Below, piece after piece: positions 27,177 to 35,658 of a stretch of DNA of 64,000 nucleotides. The notes beneath the pieces are model-generated. The model worked only from the letters and a program-made list of their open reading frames with translations, was not told the DNA's origin and did no database searches. Numbering within the stretch: position 1 is the stretch's first letter; the number at the start of each line of letters is the position of its first letter. This stretch comes from Bacteroidales bacterium (lineage in GTDB: Bacteria > Bacteroidota > Bacteroidia > Bacteroidales > UBA932). The position numbers and the translations under genes are program-made. The DNA is taken from NCBI GenBank assembly GCA_016287075.1, contig JAEEVC010000005.1, forward strand, positions 62,001-126,000, given 5' to 3'.

Positions 27177-28028
27177 ATGAAACTTTCTATCATAACGATC
27201 AATTGGAATAACCGGGAAGGACTCCGAATGACGATGGACAATGTCTTGAGTCAAACTGCTCGAGATCAGTTCGAATACATTGTTGTTGATGGCGGTGCTG
27301 ATGATGGTAGCGGGGAGATGCTGGCCAAAGAATACGACGGGAAAGTCGACAAATGGACAAGCCAGCCCGTCAAACCCATCTACAAGAAAATGAACATGGG
27401 CGTACAAATGGCTACTGGAGATTACCTCCTGTTCCTGAATTCTGGTGATCATCTGATCGATCCCGATGCCATTAAAGACGTTCTTCCGTACCTTGACGGA
27501 AGCAAGGACCTGTACATAGGGACCATTTTCGAAGGGACTCGGCGATCCAGCGTTCCCAAAATCATCTCATATCTCTGGATGTACAAGGCTAGCATTCCAC
27601 ACTCAGCTGCATTCATTCACCGGGATCTCCTTTTAAAACACCCTTATGACGAGACGCTAACAATCGTATCAGACTGGAAGTTTTTTCTTCAAGTTCTCAT
27701 TCTATATAATGCATCCTACCAATTGATTGACAGGGATATCGCTTTCTTTGACCAAACAGGTATTTCATCGACGCGCCCACTCGTCGTCGAAGAGGAAAGA
27801 AGGAAAGTCCTCGACGAACTCATTCCTCAAAGGATTACGCAGGATTATCTAGAGTTTACGAAAGGGACGGGATACCAGAACACTGATTACGATCGGTTTT
27901 ACATAAAACTACGGAATTACCGTTACGGGAAGGTACTGTACACTCTCAACGTCCTGACAATGAAGTTCATCGCTCTTTTTAGAAAAGGAGCGGCCTTCGC
28001 CAAATCATTCCCCGCACGACTGAAATAA
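27177..28028 (+). CDS. GT2-family glycosyltransferase
   Basis: 283 residues. The N-terminus KLSIITINWNNREGL, IVVDGGADDGS near 38-48 and the LLFLNSGDHL segment near 88 are typical of GT2 enzymes of the WcaA type. The start at 27177 is chosen for the canonical N-terminal strand. Composition becomes clearly more A+T-rich from here to about 37 kb, unlike the two genes before it. Confidence 0.87.
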   Translation: MKLSIITINWNNREGLRMTMDNVLSQTARDQFEYIVVDGGADDGSGEMLAKEYDGKVDKWTSQPVKPIYKKMNMGVQMATGDYLLFLNSGDHLIDPDAIKDVLPYLDGSKDLYIGTIFEGTRRSSVPKIISYLWMYKASIPHSAAFIHRDLLLKHPYDETLTIVSDWKFFLQVLILYNASYQLIDRDIAFFDQTGISSTRPLVVEEERRKVLDELIPQRITQDYLEFTKGTGYQNTDYDRFYIKLRNYRYGKVLYTLNVLTMKFIALFRKGAAFAKSFPARLK

Positions 28029-28033
28029 GCCCC

Positions 28034-29602
28034 ATGCCCGAAAACGAAAGTGTAAAGAAACAGCGGATCGTAAAGAATACATTCATACTCTTTCTACGGT
28101 CTTTGTTCACACTGTTCATTTCGTTATACTCCAGTCGGCTTGTCCTTCAAGCACTTGGAGTAAACGACCTCGGAACATACAATGCAGTGGGCGGATTCGT
28201 ATCGATGTTCTGGCTGGTATCCGGTTCCCTTTCCAGTGCAATCAGCCGCTTCCTCAACTTTGAAATGGGACGCGCTGACATGGAGAAAACCCAAAAGGTA
28301 TTTTCCACGTCATTCATCATCATGGTTTTGCTGTCCATCATCGTTATCATTCTGGCGGAGACCATCGGCATGTGGTTCCTAAACAACAGGATGACGATTC
28401 CCGAAGGAAGGGAAACTGCAGCATTCTGGGTGTTCCAGTTTTCCATTCTGACCGTAGTCTCCGGGTTTACTGTATCTCCATTCAACTCCCTGATCATCGC
28501 CCATGAAAAAATGGGAGTATATGCGTATCTGAACATCTTTGAAGCTATTTCCCGACTGATCATCGCACTTGTACTCGCATACGGGAACCTTACTGGAGAC
28601 CGCCTGATCTGGTATGCTGCACTCTGGCTGTTTGTCACCCTACTCACGCAGATGGTCGCTAGAGTTTATGCCATGCGGCATTTTGATGAGTGCAAGATAC
28701 GATGGGTCCGAGACAAGGATCTGTTCAAGGAGCTATTCAGTTACGCAGGCTGGAATTTCGTAGATAGCATATCAGGGACATTCTCTGGCCAGGGCGTGAA
28801 CATGGTGCTGAACGTTGTTTGGGGGCCAGCCGTCAATGCATCCCGCAATCTGGCCAATACCATCAAGAACACGGTCAGCCTATTGGTCAACAATTTTACG
28901 CTGGCCGTCAACCCTCAAATCACCCAGTCGTATGCCGCAGGAGAAAAGGAGTATATGAAAACCCTGCTTTTCAGAGGTACAAAGTTCTCATATTTCATCT
29001 TATTCTTCATAACCCTTCCACTCCTGCTAGAATCTGACTTCGTTACCTACCTTTGGCTGGGAGAAAAGCCCGAACATCTGGTTAGTTTTCTCCAGTTGTT
29101 GCTACTCACCAACCTCTTGACGCCATTTTTCGTTATTTTCAACATGGGTATCCACGCCACGGGAGAGATACGGAACTTCAAATTGATTTCCAGTCTAAAC
29201 AGTTTCATGATTTTTCCAATCTCCTATGTGATGATGCATAAAGGGTTTCAACCCGAATGGGTATATATTACGGGTATTGCCCTGAGTGTCACTCAGGCTA
29301 GCATCTCTATCTACTTCGCAAAAAAACTCCTCGGGTTGCGCATTCGGGATATCATTACACAACTGATTATTCCCTCCCTCCTCGTCTCCCTTTGCTCCTA
29401 TATCATCCCGTATCTCGTTCACCAGAAGATGGAATACGGATGGCTCCGGCTAATTTCGGTCTGCATCGTGAGCGTCATATGCACTACACCGAGCATTTTG
29501 TTCCTGGGCTGCGACAAAGCGGAAAGACAAGCACTTATACGCATGATCCTGAAAACGTTGAGGCGCGTTTTCCCATCCTCTTCCATTACTTCGCAAGAAT
29601 GA
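28034..29602 (+). CDS. Wzx-type polysaccharide flippase
   Basis: 522 residues with about 12-14 hydrophobic segments spread along the length. It has an N-terminal Lys/Arg-rich start (KKQRIVKNTFILFLRSLFT) and the MATE/MVF-type pattern of polysaccharide transport proteins. It would move lipid-linked repeat units across the inner membrane. The Wzy-like protein at 40473 and the Wza/Wzc pair fit a Wzy-dependent pathway. It overlaps the next gene by 4 bases. Confidence 0.85.
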   Translation: MPENESVKKQRIVKNTFILFLRSLFTLFISLYSSRLVLQALGVNDLGTYNAVGGFVSMFWLVSGSLSSAISRFLNFEMGRADMEKTQKVFSTSFIIMVLLSIIVIILAETIGMWFLNNRMTIPEGRETAAFWVFQFSILTVVSGFTVSPFNSLIIAHEKMGVYAYLNIFEAISRLIIALVLAYGNLTGDRLIWYAALWLFVTLLTQMVARVYAMRHFDECKIRWVRDKDLFKELFSYAGWNFVDSISGTFSGQGVNMVLNVVWGPAVNASRNLANTIKNTVSLLVNNFTLAVNPQITQSYAAGEKEYMKTLLFRGTKFSYFILFFITLPLLLESDFVTYLWLGEKPEHLVSFLQLLLLTNLLTPFFVIFNMGIHATGEIRNFKLISSLNSFMIFPISYVMMHKGFQPEWVYITGIALSVTQASISIYFAKKLLGLRIRDIITQLIIPSLLVSLCSYIIPYLVHQKMEYGWLRLISVCIVSVICTTPSILFLGCDKAERQALIRMILKTLRRVFPSSSITSQE

Positions 29603-30420
29603 AAAAAATCTGGGATATCTGGCAACTTTTCCCTCGCCGGATCAGAAAGCCGCTGGCCGACGCCTTCCGCGCCATATCAATGTACTGTAAATACATTGTA
29701 TACCATGTCACACACTGGCGCCATCCGGATATTCATAAGATTCCGATCATTATCAACAATTTCAACAGGTTGTCTTTTCTGCAAGAACTAATCGAGTCGC
29801 TGGTCAGCCGTGGATATGACAACATTATTATCCTCGACAACCAGTCAACTTACCCTCCTTTGCTGGAATGGTACGAGACCTGTCCCTATCACATTATCAA
29901 ACTGGACCGGAACTATGGATTCAAGGCTATTTGGGATAGTGGAGTTTATGATCGCTTTAAACGTTCGTATTATGTCTATACAGATTCGGATGTAGTAATC
30001 GACAAACACTGTCCGGACGATTTCATGGAGCGGTTTTTACAAATCCTCGATCAGTATCCTCGTTGCTTGAAAGTGGGATTCGGAATCCGAATTGATGATA
30101 TTCCAGACACTTTCAAAATGAAGGATTACGTGTTGGAACACGAAAATAAATTCTGGGAGAAACCGTTGCAGGAAGGGATTTACCTGGCGCAGGTGGATAC
30201 GACATTCGCTTTATACCGTCCGTTCTGCTATGGTGCTGCAAATGATCACCACATGATGATCCGGACTGGTTTCCCCTATGTCATCCGGCATAATCCCTGG
30301 TATGTCGACTCGTCTTCCCTGACAAATGAGGAAAGGTATTATGTCGAGCACTCCGCCCAAAAGACATTCTGGACCGGAAGGACGATTGCCGACAACAAAC
30401 AGACGATATCCGAAACGTAG
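29599..30420 (+). CDS. Putative glycosyltransferase (GT-A fold)
   Basis: 273 residues. IPIIINNFNRLSFLQELIESL near 45-65, IIILDNQSTYPPLLE near 78 and VYTDSDVVID near 127 form a GT2-like nucleotide-binding and DxD arrangement. The C-terminal half has VDTTFALYRP, seen in related capsule proteins. The ATG at 29599 sits in an ATGA overlap with wzx; the frame is open further upstream but overlaps wzx fully there. Confidence 0.75.
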   Translation: MKKIWDIWQLFPRRIRKPLADAFRAISMYCKYIVYHVTHWRHPDIHKIPIIINNFNRLSFLQELIESLVSRGYDNIIILDNQSTYPPLLEWYETCPYHIIKLDRNYGFKAIWDSGVYDRFKRSYYVYTDSDVVIDKHCPDDFMERFLQILDQYPRCLKVGFGIRIDDIPDTFKMKDYVLEHENKFWEKPLQEGIYLAQVDTTFALYRPFCYGAANDHHMMIRTGFPYVIRHNPWYVDSSSLTNEERYYVEHSAQKTFWTGRTIADNKQTISET

Positions 30421-30424
30421 CATT

Positions 30425-31375
30425 ATGTCGATAGGAATCATCATTTTGAACTATAACGGCTCAGCTGAAACCGTCGAATGCATAAATAGCATACTGGTGC
30501 ACAATTCTGCACCAGTAAAATTCATCATTGTCGACAACGGATCCACACAACCAAATCAAATAGAAATAATCAACCGCTTTCTATCCACGACATTCGGTGA
30601 GGATTATCACATAATCCAGGAACATGATGAAGGGGCACGACTTCTTAAAGCCAACCTAATTATCAGTCAGACAAATGACGGATACGCTATCGGAAATAAC
30701 AAGGGATTGAAATTTGCGTTTCAGGACGACGATATCCGAGACATTCTAATTCTCAACAACGACATCCTATTCCTGACAGATATTATTACGGCCCTTTTGT
30801 ACGCCCGGAAGGAGTTGGATCATCCAGCAATCCTAACGCCTGTCATCTTTAACAAAACCGGCCGGATTGAGTATAGTTGTGCCCGCTCTGTACCGACCAA
30901 CTGGCAGATTATCGCACCATTTGCATTCTTCAACCGGGATTGTTTCCATATTCTTTCACGCGCTTATGGCAAAGAATGCGTTCTTACACGCCAACCGGAA
31001 CTCCTGAATGGCGACGCATTCGAAATCGGAATGCCCAGCGGTTCCTTCATGTTCATAGACAAACAACTTTTCAAGACTCTCGGCGGTTTCGAGAAAGGGA
31101 CTTTCTTGTATTATGAGGAGAATATCCTTTGCAGCATTCTATCCAAGAGGGGGCTGCGTAATTATTGTATTCCCACATGTACAGCCTTACATACTGGCGG
31201 AGCCAGCACACGTAAGACACTACCATCATTTCTAATGAAATGCAAGATCGAGAGTGCCGATTATTACATGAAGGGCTTCACGGATTTCCGTCCGTGCGAA
31301 AGACTGGTTTGGGCTATCACAAAACAGGCTTGGAAACCCTACTTGAAGTTAAAACAGATCAAAGAATCCAGATAA
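30425..31375 (+). CDS. GT2-family glycosyltransferase (rhamnosyltransferase-like)
   Basis: 316 residues. SIGIIILNYNGSAETVECI at the N-terminus, FIIVDNGST near 38, AIGNNKGLKFAF near 90 and LILNNDILF near 105 match the GT2 rhamnosyltransferase-like group. The PSGSFMFIDKQLF and YYEENILC blocks near 205-235 form the acceptor region. Donor specificity is not certain. The next gene starts immediately at its stop. Confidence 0.87.
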   Translation: MSIGIIILNYNGSAETVECINSILVHNSAPVKFIIVDNGSTQPNQIEIINRFLSTTFGEDYHIIQEHDEGARLLKANLIISQTNDGYAIGNNKGLKFAFQDDDIRDILILNNDILFLTDIITALLYARKELDHPAILTPVIFNKTGRIEYSCARSVPTNWQIIAPFAFFNRDCFHILSRAYGKECVLTRQPELLNGDAFEIGMPSGSFMFIDKQLFKTLGGFEKGTFLYYEENILCSILSKRGLRNYCIPTCTALHTGGASTRKTLPSFLMKCKIESADYYMKGFTDFRPCERLVWAITKQAWKPYLKLKQIKESR

Positions 31376-32071
31376 ATGTCTTCTGTCATAGAATCTTTCC
31401 AGAACGAACTTGAAGCCAAAGGCATCGAGGTTATCGAACACAAATGCCGCCATGACAATATGATGCACAAGTGCCGGACATGTGTTTTAGGAGTTCTGCT
31501 ATCCGAAAACGGTAAAGAAATAGAAGCATATATGCTGTCTTGGTTAACAGAGAAATACAACGTATTCTCTGTCAGGCAGCCCGCACCGGGCATCCTCTTT
31601 GAATATCCTGCCCTTCGATTCGCCCAGTTGTATTCTATACAGCATGAGGAATCCGTCCTTTATCTTCACACGAAAGGTGCCGCCCACAAAGGCCGGTTCC
31701 AGCGAAAAACCGTCAACATGTGGAGGAATGAATTTGTCAACAAAAAGTCAGAATACGAACAGAGAATTGGACATTTCGAACTCCTCATGCCCTACTCCGG
31801 TCCGCAGGACATTACTTGGCTGAACGGCTTTATCGCCAGCCCCAATGCTTTCTCTTCAATTCCACCCATCACGGAATTGGGGAATCGGTATATTTTCGAA
31901 ATCCTGTTCAAAGGTTCCGGTCTTTCCTGCTTCGGAAGGAGATTGCTAGACATCCAAAGGACTGATGAAACCGACAATACGGCCGAGATGTACAAAGATA
32001 TCAACCGGTTCTCACCTTCTTTTTCATCTGTTCTGTACCACATCCATAGCTGGTTCTTACGTTTCAAATAA
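31376..32071 (+). CDS. Uncharacterised polysaccharide-locus protein
   Basis: 231 residues, no signal or TM segment. Segments such as VLYLHTKGAAHKGRFQRK near 98 and MWRNEFVNKK near 120 recall small proteins found with glycosyltransferases in O-antigen loci, where LHTKG is a recurring motif. No nucleotide-sugar site is certain. The ATG directly follows the previous stop. Function unknown; possibly a glycosyltransferase of an unclassified family. Confidence 0.6.
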   Translation: MSSVIESFQNELEAKGIEVIEHKCRHDNMMHKCRTCVLGVLLSENGKEIEAYMLSWLTEKYNVFSVRQPAPGILFEYPALRFAQLYSIQHEESVLYLHTKGAAHKGRFQRKTVNMWRNEFVNKKSEYEQRIGHFELLMPYSGPQDITWLNGFIASPNAFSSIPPITELGNRYIFEILFKGSGLSCFGRRLLDIQRTDETDNTAEMYKDINRFSPSFSSVLYHIHSWFLRFK

Positions 32072-32149
32072 AATGACAAAACACTGTATCCTTATTGATG
32101 AGACAACTCCACATCCGTCTCGATACAGTTGTGACATTTTTTGCAGATA

Positions 32150-32959
32150 ATGAGAGATTTCTTAAATACGGAAGAACTCCGAAGGATTCAAGTGGAAATC
32201 CTCGACAGTATCGACCGCTTTTGTAAAGAATACCGCATCCGCTATTCCCTCGCCTACGGGACGCTGATCGGGGCCGTCCGCCACAAGGGTTACATTCCCT
32301 GGGACGATGACATCGACCTTCTGATGCCGCGGCCGGACTATGACCGTTTTGTCCGGGAGTTCCAGTCGGAGCAGAACGAGGTGCTGGACCTGTCGCAGAG
32401 CAATCTCTGCGTGGAGACGTTCGTCAAAGTCTGCCGGAAAGGGACGCGAATGATCGACCGGAAACTGGGACGGGCACTCTGGGGGGTTAATGTCGATGTC
32501 TTCCCCATCGACGGCGCCCCGGAAGAAGGATTGGAAGAACACTACGGGGCGATGTGCCGGAAACGGGAATGGATTTCCCGCCTGTGCCCGTTCTATCGGA
32601 CCGTCGGCAAAGACAAGTTCCGCTGGTTCGTAAAATACTGCCTGAAACGGCTCCGATATCCTTCCCTGAAGAATTGTGCCGGGATCAAGCAGGCCATCAA
32701 CGAGGATCTGCGGGCATGCCGTTTCGGGGAATCGCCCCTTTCCGGCGCCTATTTCGGAGATGACGACATCCGCGAATTCATGCCGACGGAATGGTTCACT
32801 GATTACACCACGCTGGAATTCGAAGGGAAAGAATATGCTGTCCTGGCCCATTACGATGATTATCTGAAGCGCCTGTTCGGCGACTACATGCAGTTTCCAC
32901 CTGAAGAGCAGCGAATCAGTCGGCACGATTATGACTCCTATTGGACAGATTTGTTATGA
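32150..32959 (+). CDS. LicD-family phosphotransferase (copy 1)
   Basis: 269 residues. The LicD nucleotidyltransferase-fold core has YSLAYGTLIGAVRHKG (about 32-47) and IPWDDDIDLLMPRPDY (about 49-64), with the acidic metal-binding residues intact. The C-terminus YGDYMQ-like LFGDYMQFPPEEQR is typical. LicD proteins transfer phosphocholine or other CDP/CMP-activated phospho- or phosphono-groups onto glycans. Its composition is more G+C-rich than copies 2 and 3. It overlaps the GT8 gene by 4 bases. Confidence 0.88.
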   Translation: MRDFLNTEELRRIQVEILDSIDRFCKEYRIRYSLAYGTLIGAVRHKGYIPWDDDIDLLMPRPDYDRFVREFQSEQNEVLDLSQSNLCVETFVKVCRKGTRMIDRKLGRALWGVNVDVFPIDGAPEEGLEEHYGAMCRKREWISRLCPFYRTVGKDKFRWFVKYCLKRLRYPSLKNCAGIKQAINEDLRACRFGESPLSGAYFGDDDIREFMPTEWFTDYTTLEFEGKEYAVLAHYDDYLKRLFGDYMQFPPEEQRISRHDYDSYWTDLL

Positions 32960-33894
32960 GAACTATTCCCATCCTTTTCACATTCGATGAGAAACTCATC
33001 ATACCGGCAGGCGTTTGCATTACGTCTTTACTGGAGAATGCTTATCCGGATACTTTTTATGATATCTTTATCCTCCATAGCCCCGATTGCAACCTGGAGG
33101 ATTCAATACTGACTCGACTTCAAGACAGATACCCCCATTCCCGTTTCACCTTCCGCCAGGTCGAGAATGAATTCCGTGGAGCCTATGAAATCCGAGGCAT
33201 TCCGGAAACGGCTTATTACCGCCTGGTATCTCCTGAATTAATACCCGAATACGAAAAATTTCTTTACTCCGATGTCGATGTGATTTTCAGGGAAGATTTG
33301 GGAAAGTATTATGATATAGAACTAGGAGACCACTATTTTGCCGCTGTTGATAACGGAGTCCGACTTCGTCCCTCTGTTCAAAAATATGTATCTTCACTTG
33401 GGTTGGACCCAACTAACGGTTACTTTTATTCAGGGAATCTCGTAATCAATGCAGCTCTTCAAAGGGAAGATCATATGGCAGACCGATTTCGAGAATGCGC
33501 GAAGAATGATTATTATGACCAGGATATGGCCATTATTAACATCGTTTGCAATAAACGCATCTTGCCTTTAGGCCCGGCTTACTGCCTCTCTAATTTTCTA
33601 TATAAGTTGATTGTTACACGCCGTGATGAAATGGTTGAGATTTACGGTGAAGATGAAATCCTCCATGCACTCAAATGCGGCATTGTCCATTATAATGGCG
33701 CAAAGCCGTGGAAAAGATCTTGTATGAACATGGATATCTGGTGGTTCTACTACCGGAAATCCCCGTTTTTCAACGAGAATTTCTGCTTTGACTTCTGGGA
33801 GGACCAGACCTTCCTGCTGGAAAGGACCTCGCTGACCAAGCGCCTGAAAATGGTCGCCCGCTACCCCATCGACAAGAAACAGAGAGAATTATGA
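32956..33894 (+). CDS. GT8-family glycosyltransferase
   Basis: 312 residues. The start TIPILFTFDEKLIIPAGVCITSL, KFLYSDVDVIFRED near 100-113 with the DxD, and a C-terminal GIVHYNGAKPWKR with the HxxGxxKPW motif identify an LgtC-like retaining GT8 enzyme. Substrate is usually UDP-galactose or UDP-glucose, but this cannot be fixed here. It is flanked on both sides by licD genes with ATGA overlaps. Confidence 0.9.
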   Translation: MRTIPILFTFDEKLIIPAGVCITSLLENAYPDTFYDIFILHSPDCNLEDSILTRLQDRYPHSRFTFRQVENEFRGAYEIRGIPETAYYRLVSPELIPEYEKFLYSDVDVIFREDLGKYYDIELGDHYFAAVDNGVRLRPSVQKYVSSLGLDPTNGYFYSGNLVINAALQREDHMADRFRECAKNDYYDQDMAIINIVCNKRILPLGPAYCLSNFLYKLIVTRRDEMVEIYGEDEILHALKCGIVHYNGAKPWKRSCMNMDIWWFYYRKSPFFNENFCFDFWEDQTFLLERTSLTKRLKMVARYPIDKKQREL

Positions 33895-34691
33895 ACCGGA
33901 AAGAAATCTCGCCCTCAGAATTGCGAGTGCTTATGCTGGATATTTTACAGGATATTCACCGCTTTTGCGAAGGGAATGGGCTCAAGTACTACCTTGCATA
34001 CGGAACTCTACTTGGTGCAGTGCGACACGGGGGGTTTATCCCTTGGGATGACGACATTGACATCTGGATGCCAAGACCTGACTACGAACGAATGAAAAAA
34101 GAGTACAATCACGCCTATTACAAGGTCCTGACAGCCGAAACAGATAAGCATTATCCGCTCGATTTTATGAAGATTCACGATAGTCGAACAGTTGTCGAAG
34201 AAGACGGGGGAGATGGTAATTGGGGGATTTTCGTTGATGTTTTTCCTCTGGATGGAACACCTGGAGAAAAACAATGGAAGAAAACTTGCAAAAAAATAAA
34301 TTTCATGAGGCATCTTATTGCCAACCAGAGATTTACAAGACACTACACGCTTTCTAAGAAGCATCGATTCAAAAAGAATGTCAGCATCGCAATCGGCAAG
34401 ATTCTTCATCCATTCCTTTCCCTTAATCAACTGCTGATGAAAGAAGACGTAATATTAAAGTCTTTCTCTATCGAGACCTGCAGTTTTATTTGTGATTTCA
34501 CGGATTTACACCCCATTCTTTTAAAAAAGGGTTTTCTCGATTATCCGATTCTTCTTTCTTTTGAGGGATCCTATTTTTATGCGCCAAAGGATTACAACGG
34601 ATGGCTGACTCTTATCTTCGGCGATTATATGACTCCTCCTCCGCCGGAGAAATGCATCTCGAACCACAACATCAGAGCTTTTTGGGTTTAA
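33891..34691 (+). CDS. LicD-family phosphotransferase (copy 2)
   Basis: 266 residues with YYLAYGTLLGAVRHGG (about 33-48), IPWDDDIDIWMPRPDY (about 50-65) and GIFVDVFPLDGTPG near 108. The C-terminal IFGDYMTPPPPEK block is present. The core is complete, so it should be active. It is distinctly A+T-rich compared with copy 1, which argues against a recent duplication. It is followed by a decayed cytidylyltransferase gene. Confidence 0.88.
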   Translation: MNRKEISPSELRVLMLDILQDIHRFCEGNGLKYYLAYGTLLGAVRHGGFIPWDDDIDIWMPRPDYERMKKEYNHAYYKVLTAETDKHYPLDFMKIHDSRTVVEEDGGDGNWGIFVDVFPLDGTPGEKQWKKTCKKINFMRHLIANQRFTRHYTLSKKHRFKKNVSIAIGKILHPFLSLNQLLMKEDVILKSFSIETCSFICDFTDLHPILLKKGFLDYPILLSFEGSYFYAPKDYNGWLTLIFGDYMTPPPPEKCISNHNIRAFWV

Positions 34692-34700
34692 TTTCCCCAC

Positions 34701-35429
34701 GTGTATATGTGCTCGATCATACACAAAAACAATATCGCCGTAATTCTCGCAGGAGGTTGCGGCGCGGGATTCGGTTCGGAATTACCAAAACAATTTTTGC
34801 ATCTGACAGGAAAGACGGTCATAGAACACACCGTTGATGCGTTTGAGAGAAACAACCATATAGATGAAATCTCAATAGTAGCACACCCTGATTTTTTTGA
34901 AACAGTTAAACGCATTATTATTAACGAGAAGCATCCCAAAGTTAAGAAGGTTTTAGAAGGTGGCAAGTCGGTATGAGTCTTCTCCTACGGAAATCAATGC
35001 TTTTACTGACAACGATAGCCTCTTCTTTCACGACGCTGTTAGACCCAATCTAAGTCAAAGGAATAATGATGAATGTGCTGCCGCCATCAACCCTTATTCC
35101 GCCGTCGACATTGCCACTCCGAAAACGGATACAATCATCCAGGTTAAAGACGGTGTAATTAACGGAATACCTCCAAGACATCTACTATGGAATGGACAAA
35201 CGCCACAGTGTTTCCACCGTTCTCTCATTCGTTCTGCATATCAGATTGCACTGCAAGACCCCTTTTTCAAACCACTGACGATTGCGGAGTAGTTTTTAAG
35301 TACTTGCCAGAAACTCAGGTCTATGTTGTTTAAGGTGATGTTAAGAACATGAAAATAACATATCCTGCCGACCTTCCTATTATAGAGCACTTCATTCTTG
35401 AGGAAAACAACTCACATCATCTCATCTGA
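34701..35429 (+). pseudogene. Decayed TarI/IspD-like cytidylyltransferase
   Basis: Fragments of one protein lie in order in shifted frames. NIAVILAGGCGAGFGSELPK then HTVDAFERN (34701-34976) is followed by a shift near 34968. FFHDAVRP and the WNGQTPQCFHR motif follow (to 35292), then another shift. DCGVVFKYLPETQVYVV ends at an in-frame TAA, and GDVKNMKITYPADLP continues to a TGA at 35427-35429. GQTPQ favours ribitol-phosphate-type (TarI) over IspD. An intact gene would have supplied a CDP-activated donor for a LicD partner. Confidence 0.85.
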
Positions 35430-35449
35430 TCGTCTATTTTAAGGGAATC

Positions 35450-35624
35450 TATGCTTCATATGAAACAACTACCATTAGATCGCTTATCGGTCCCAAGGGA
35501 CTCATCCCTTGGAATGACGATATTGACATTGTCATGCACCGGGCCGATCATGAGCGATTCTGCCGAACCTTCAAGCAGGATGAAAAGGGACTCCGTGCAT
35601 AAAAGCAAGGCTTATTGGAAATAA
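35450..35624 (+). pseudogene. Remnant of a fourth licD gene with internal deletion
   Basis: The reading frame from 35450 gives SLIGPKGLIPWNDDIDIV then MHRADHERFCRTFK, an altered LicD core (AVRHKG lost, PWDDDID changed to PWNDDID), ending at TAA 35600-35602. In another frame KAYWK-stop at 35607-35624 matches the end of the neighbouring intact licD (FYWK-stop). The middle and C-terminal body are missing. Confidence 0.8.
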
Positions 35625-35658
35625 GTTATTCTTTACTAATACTCCCTATATTCCCCGA

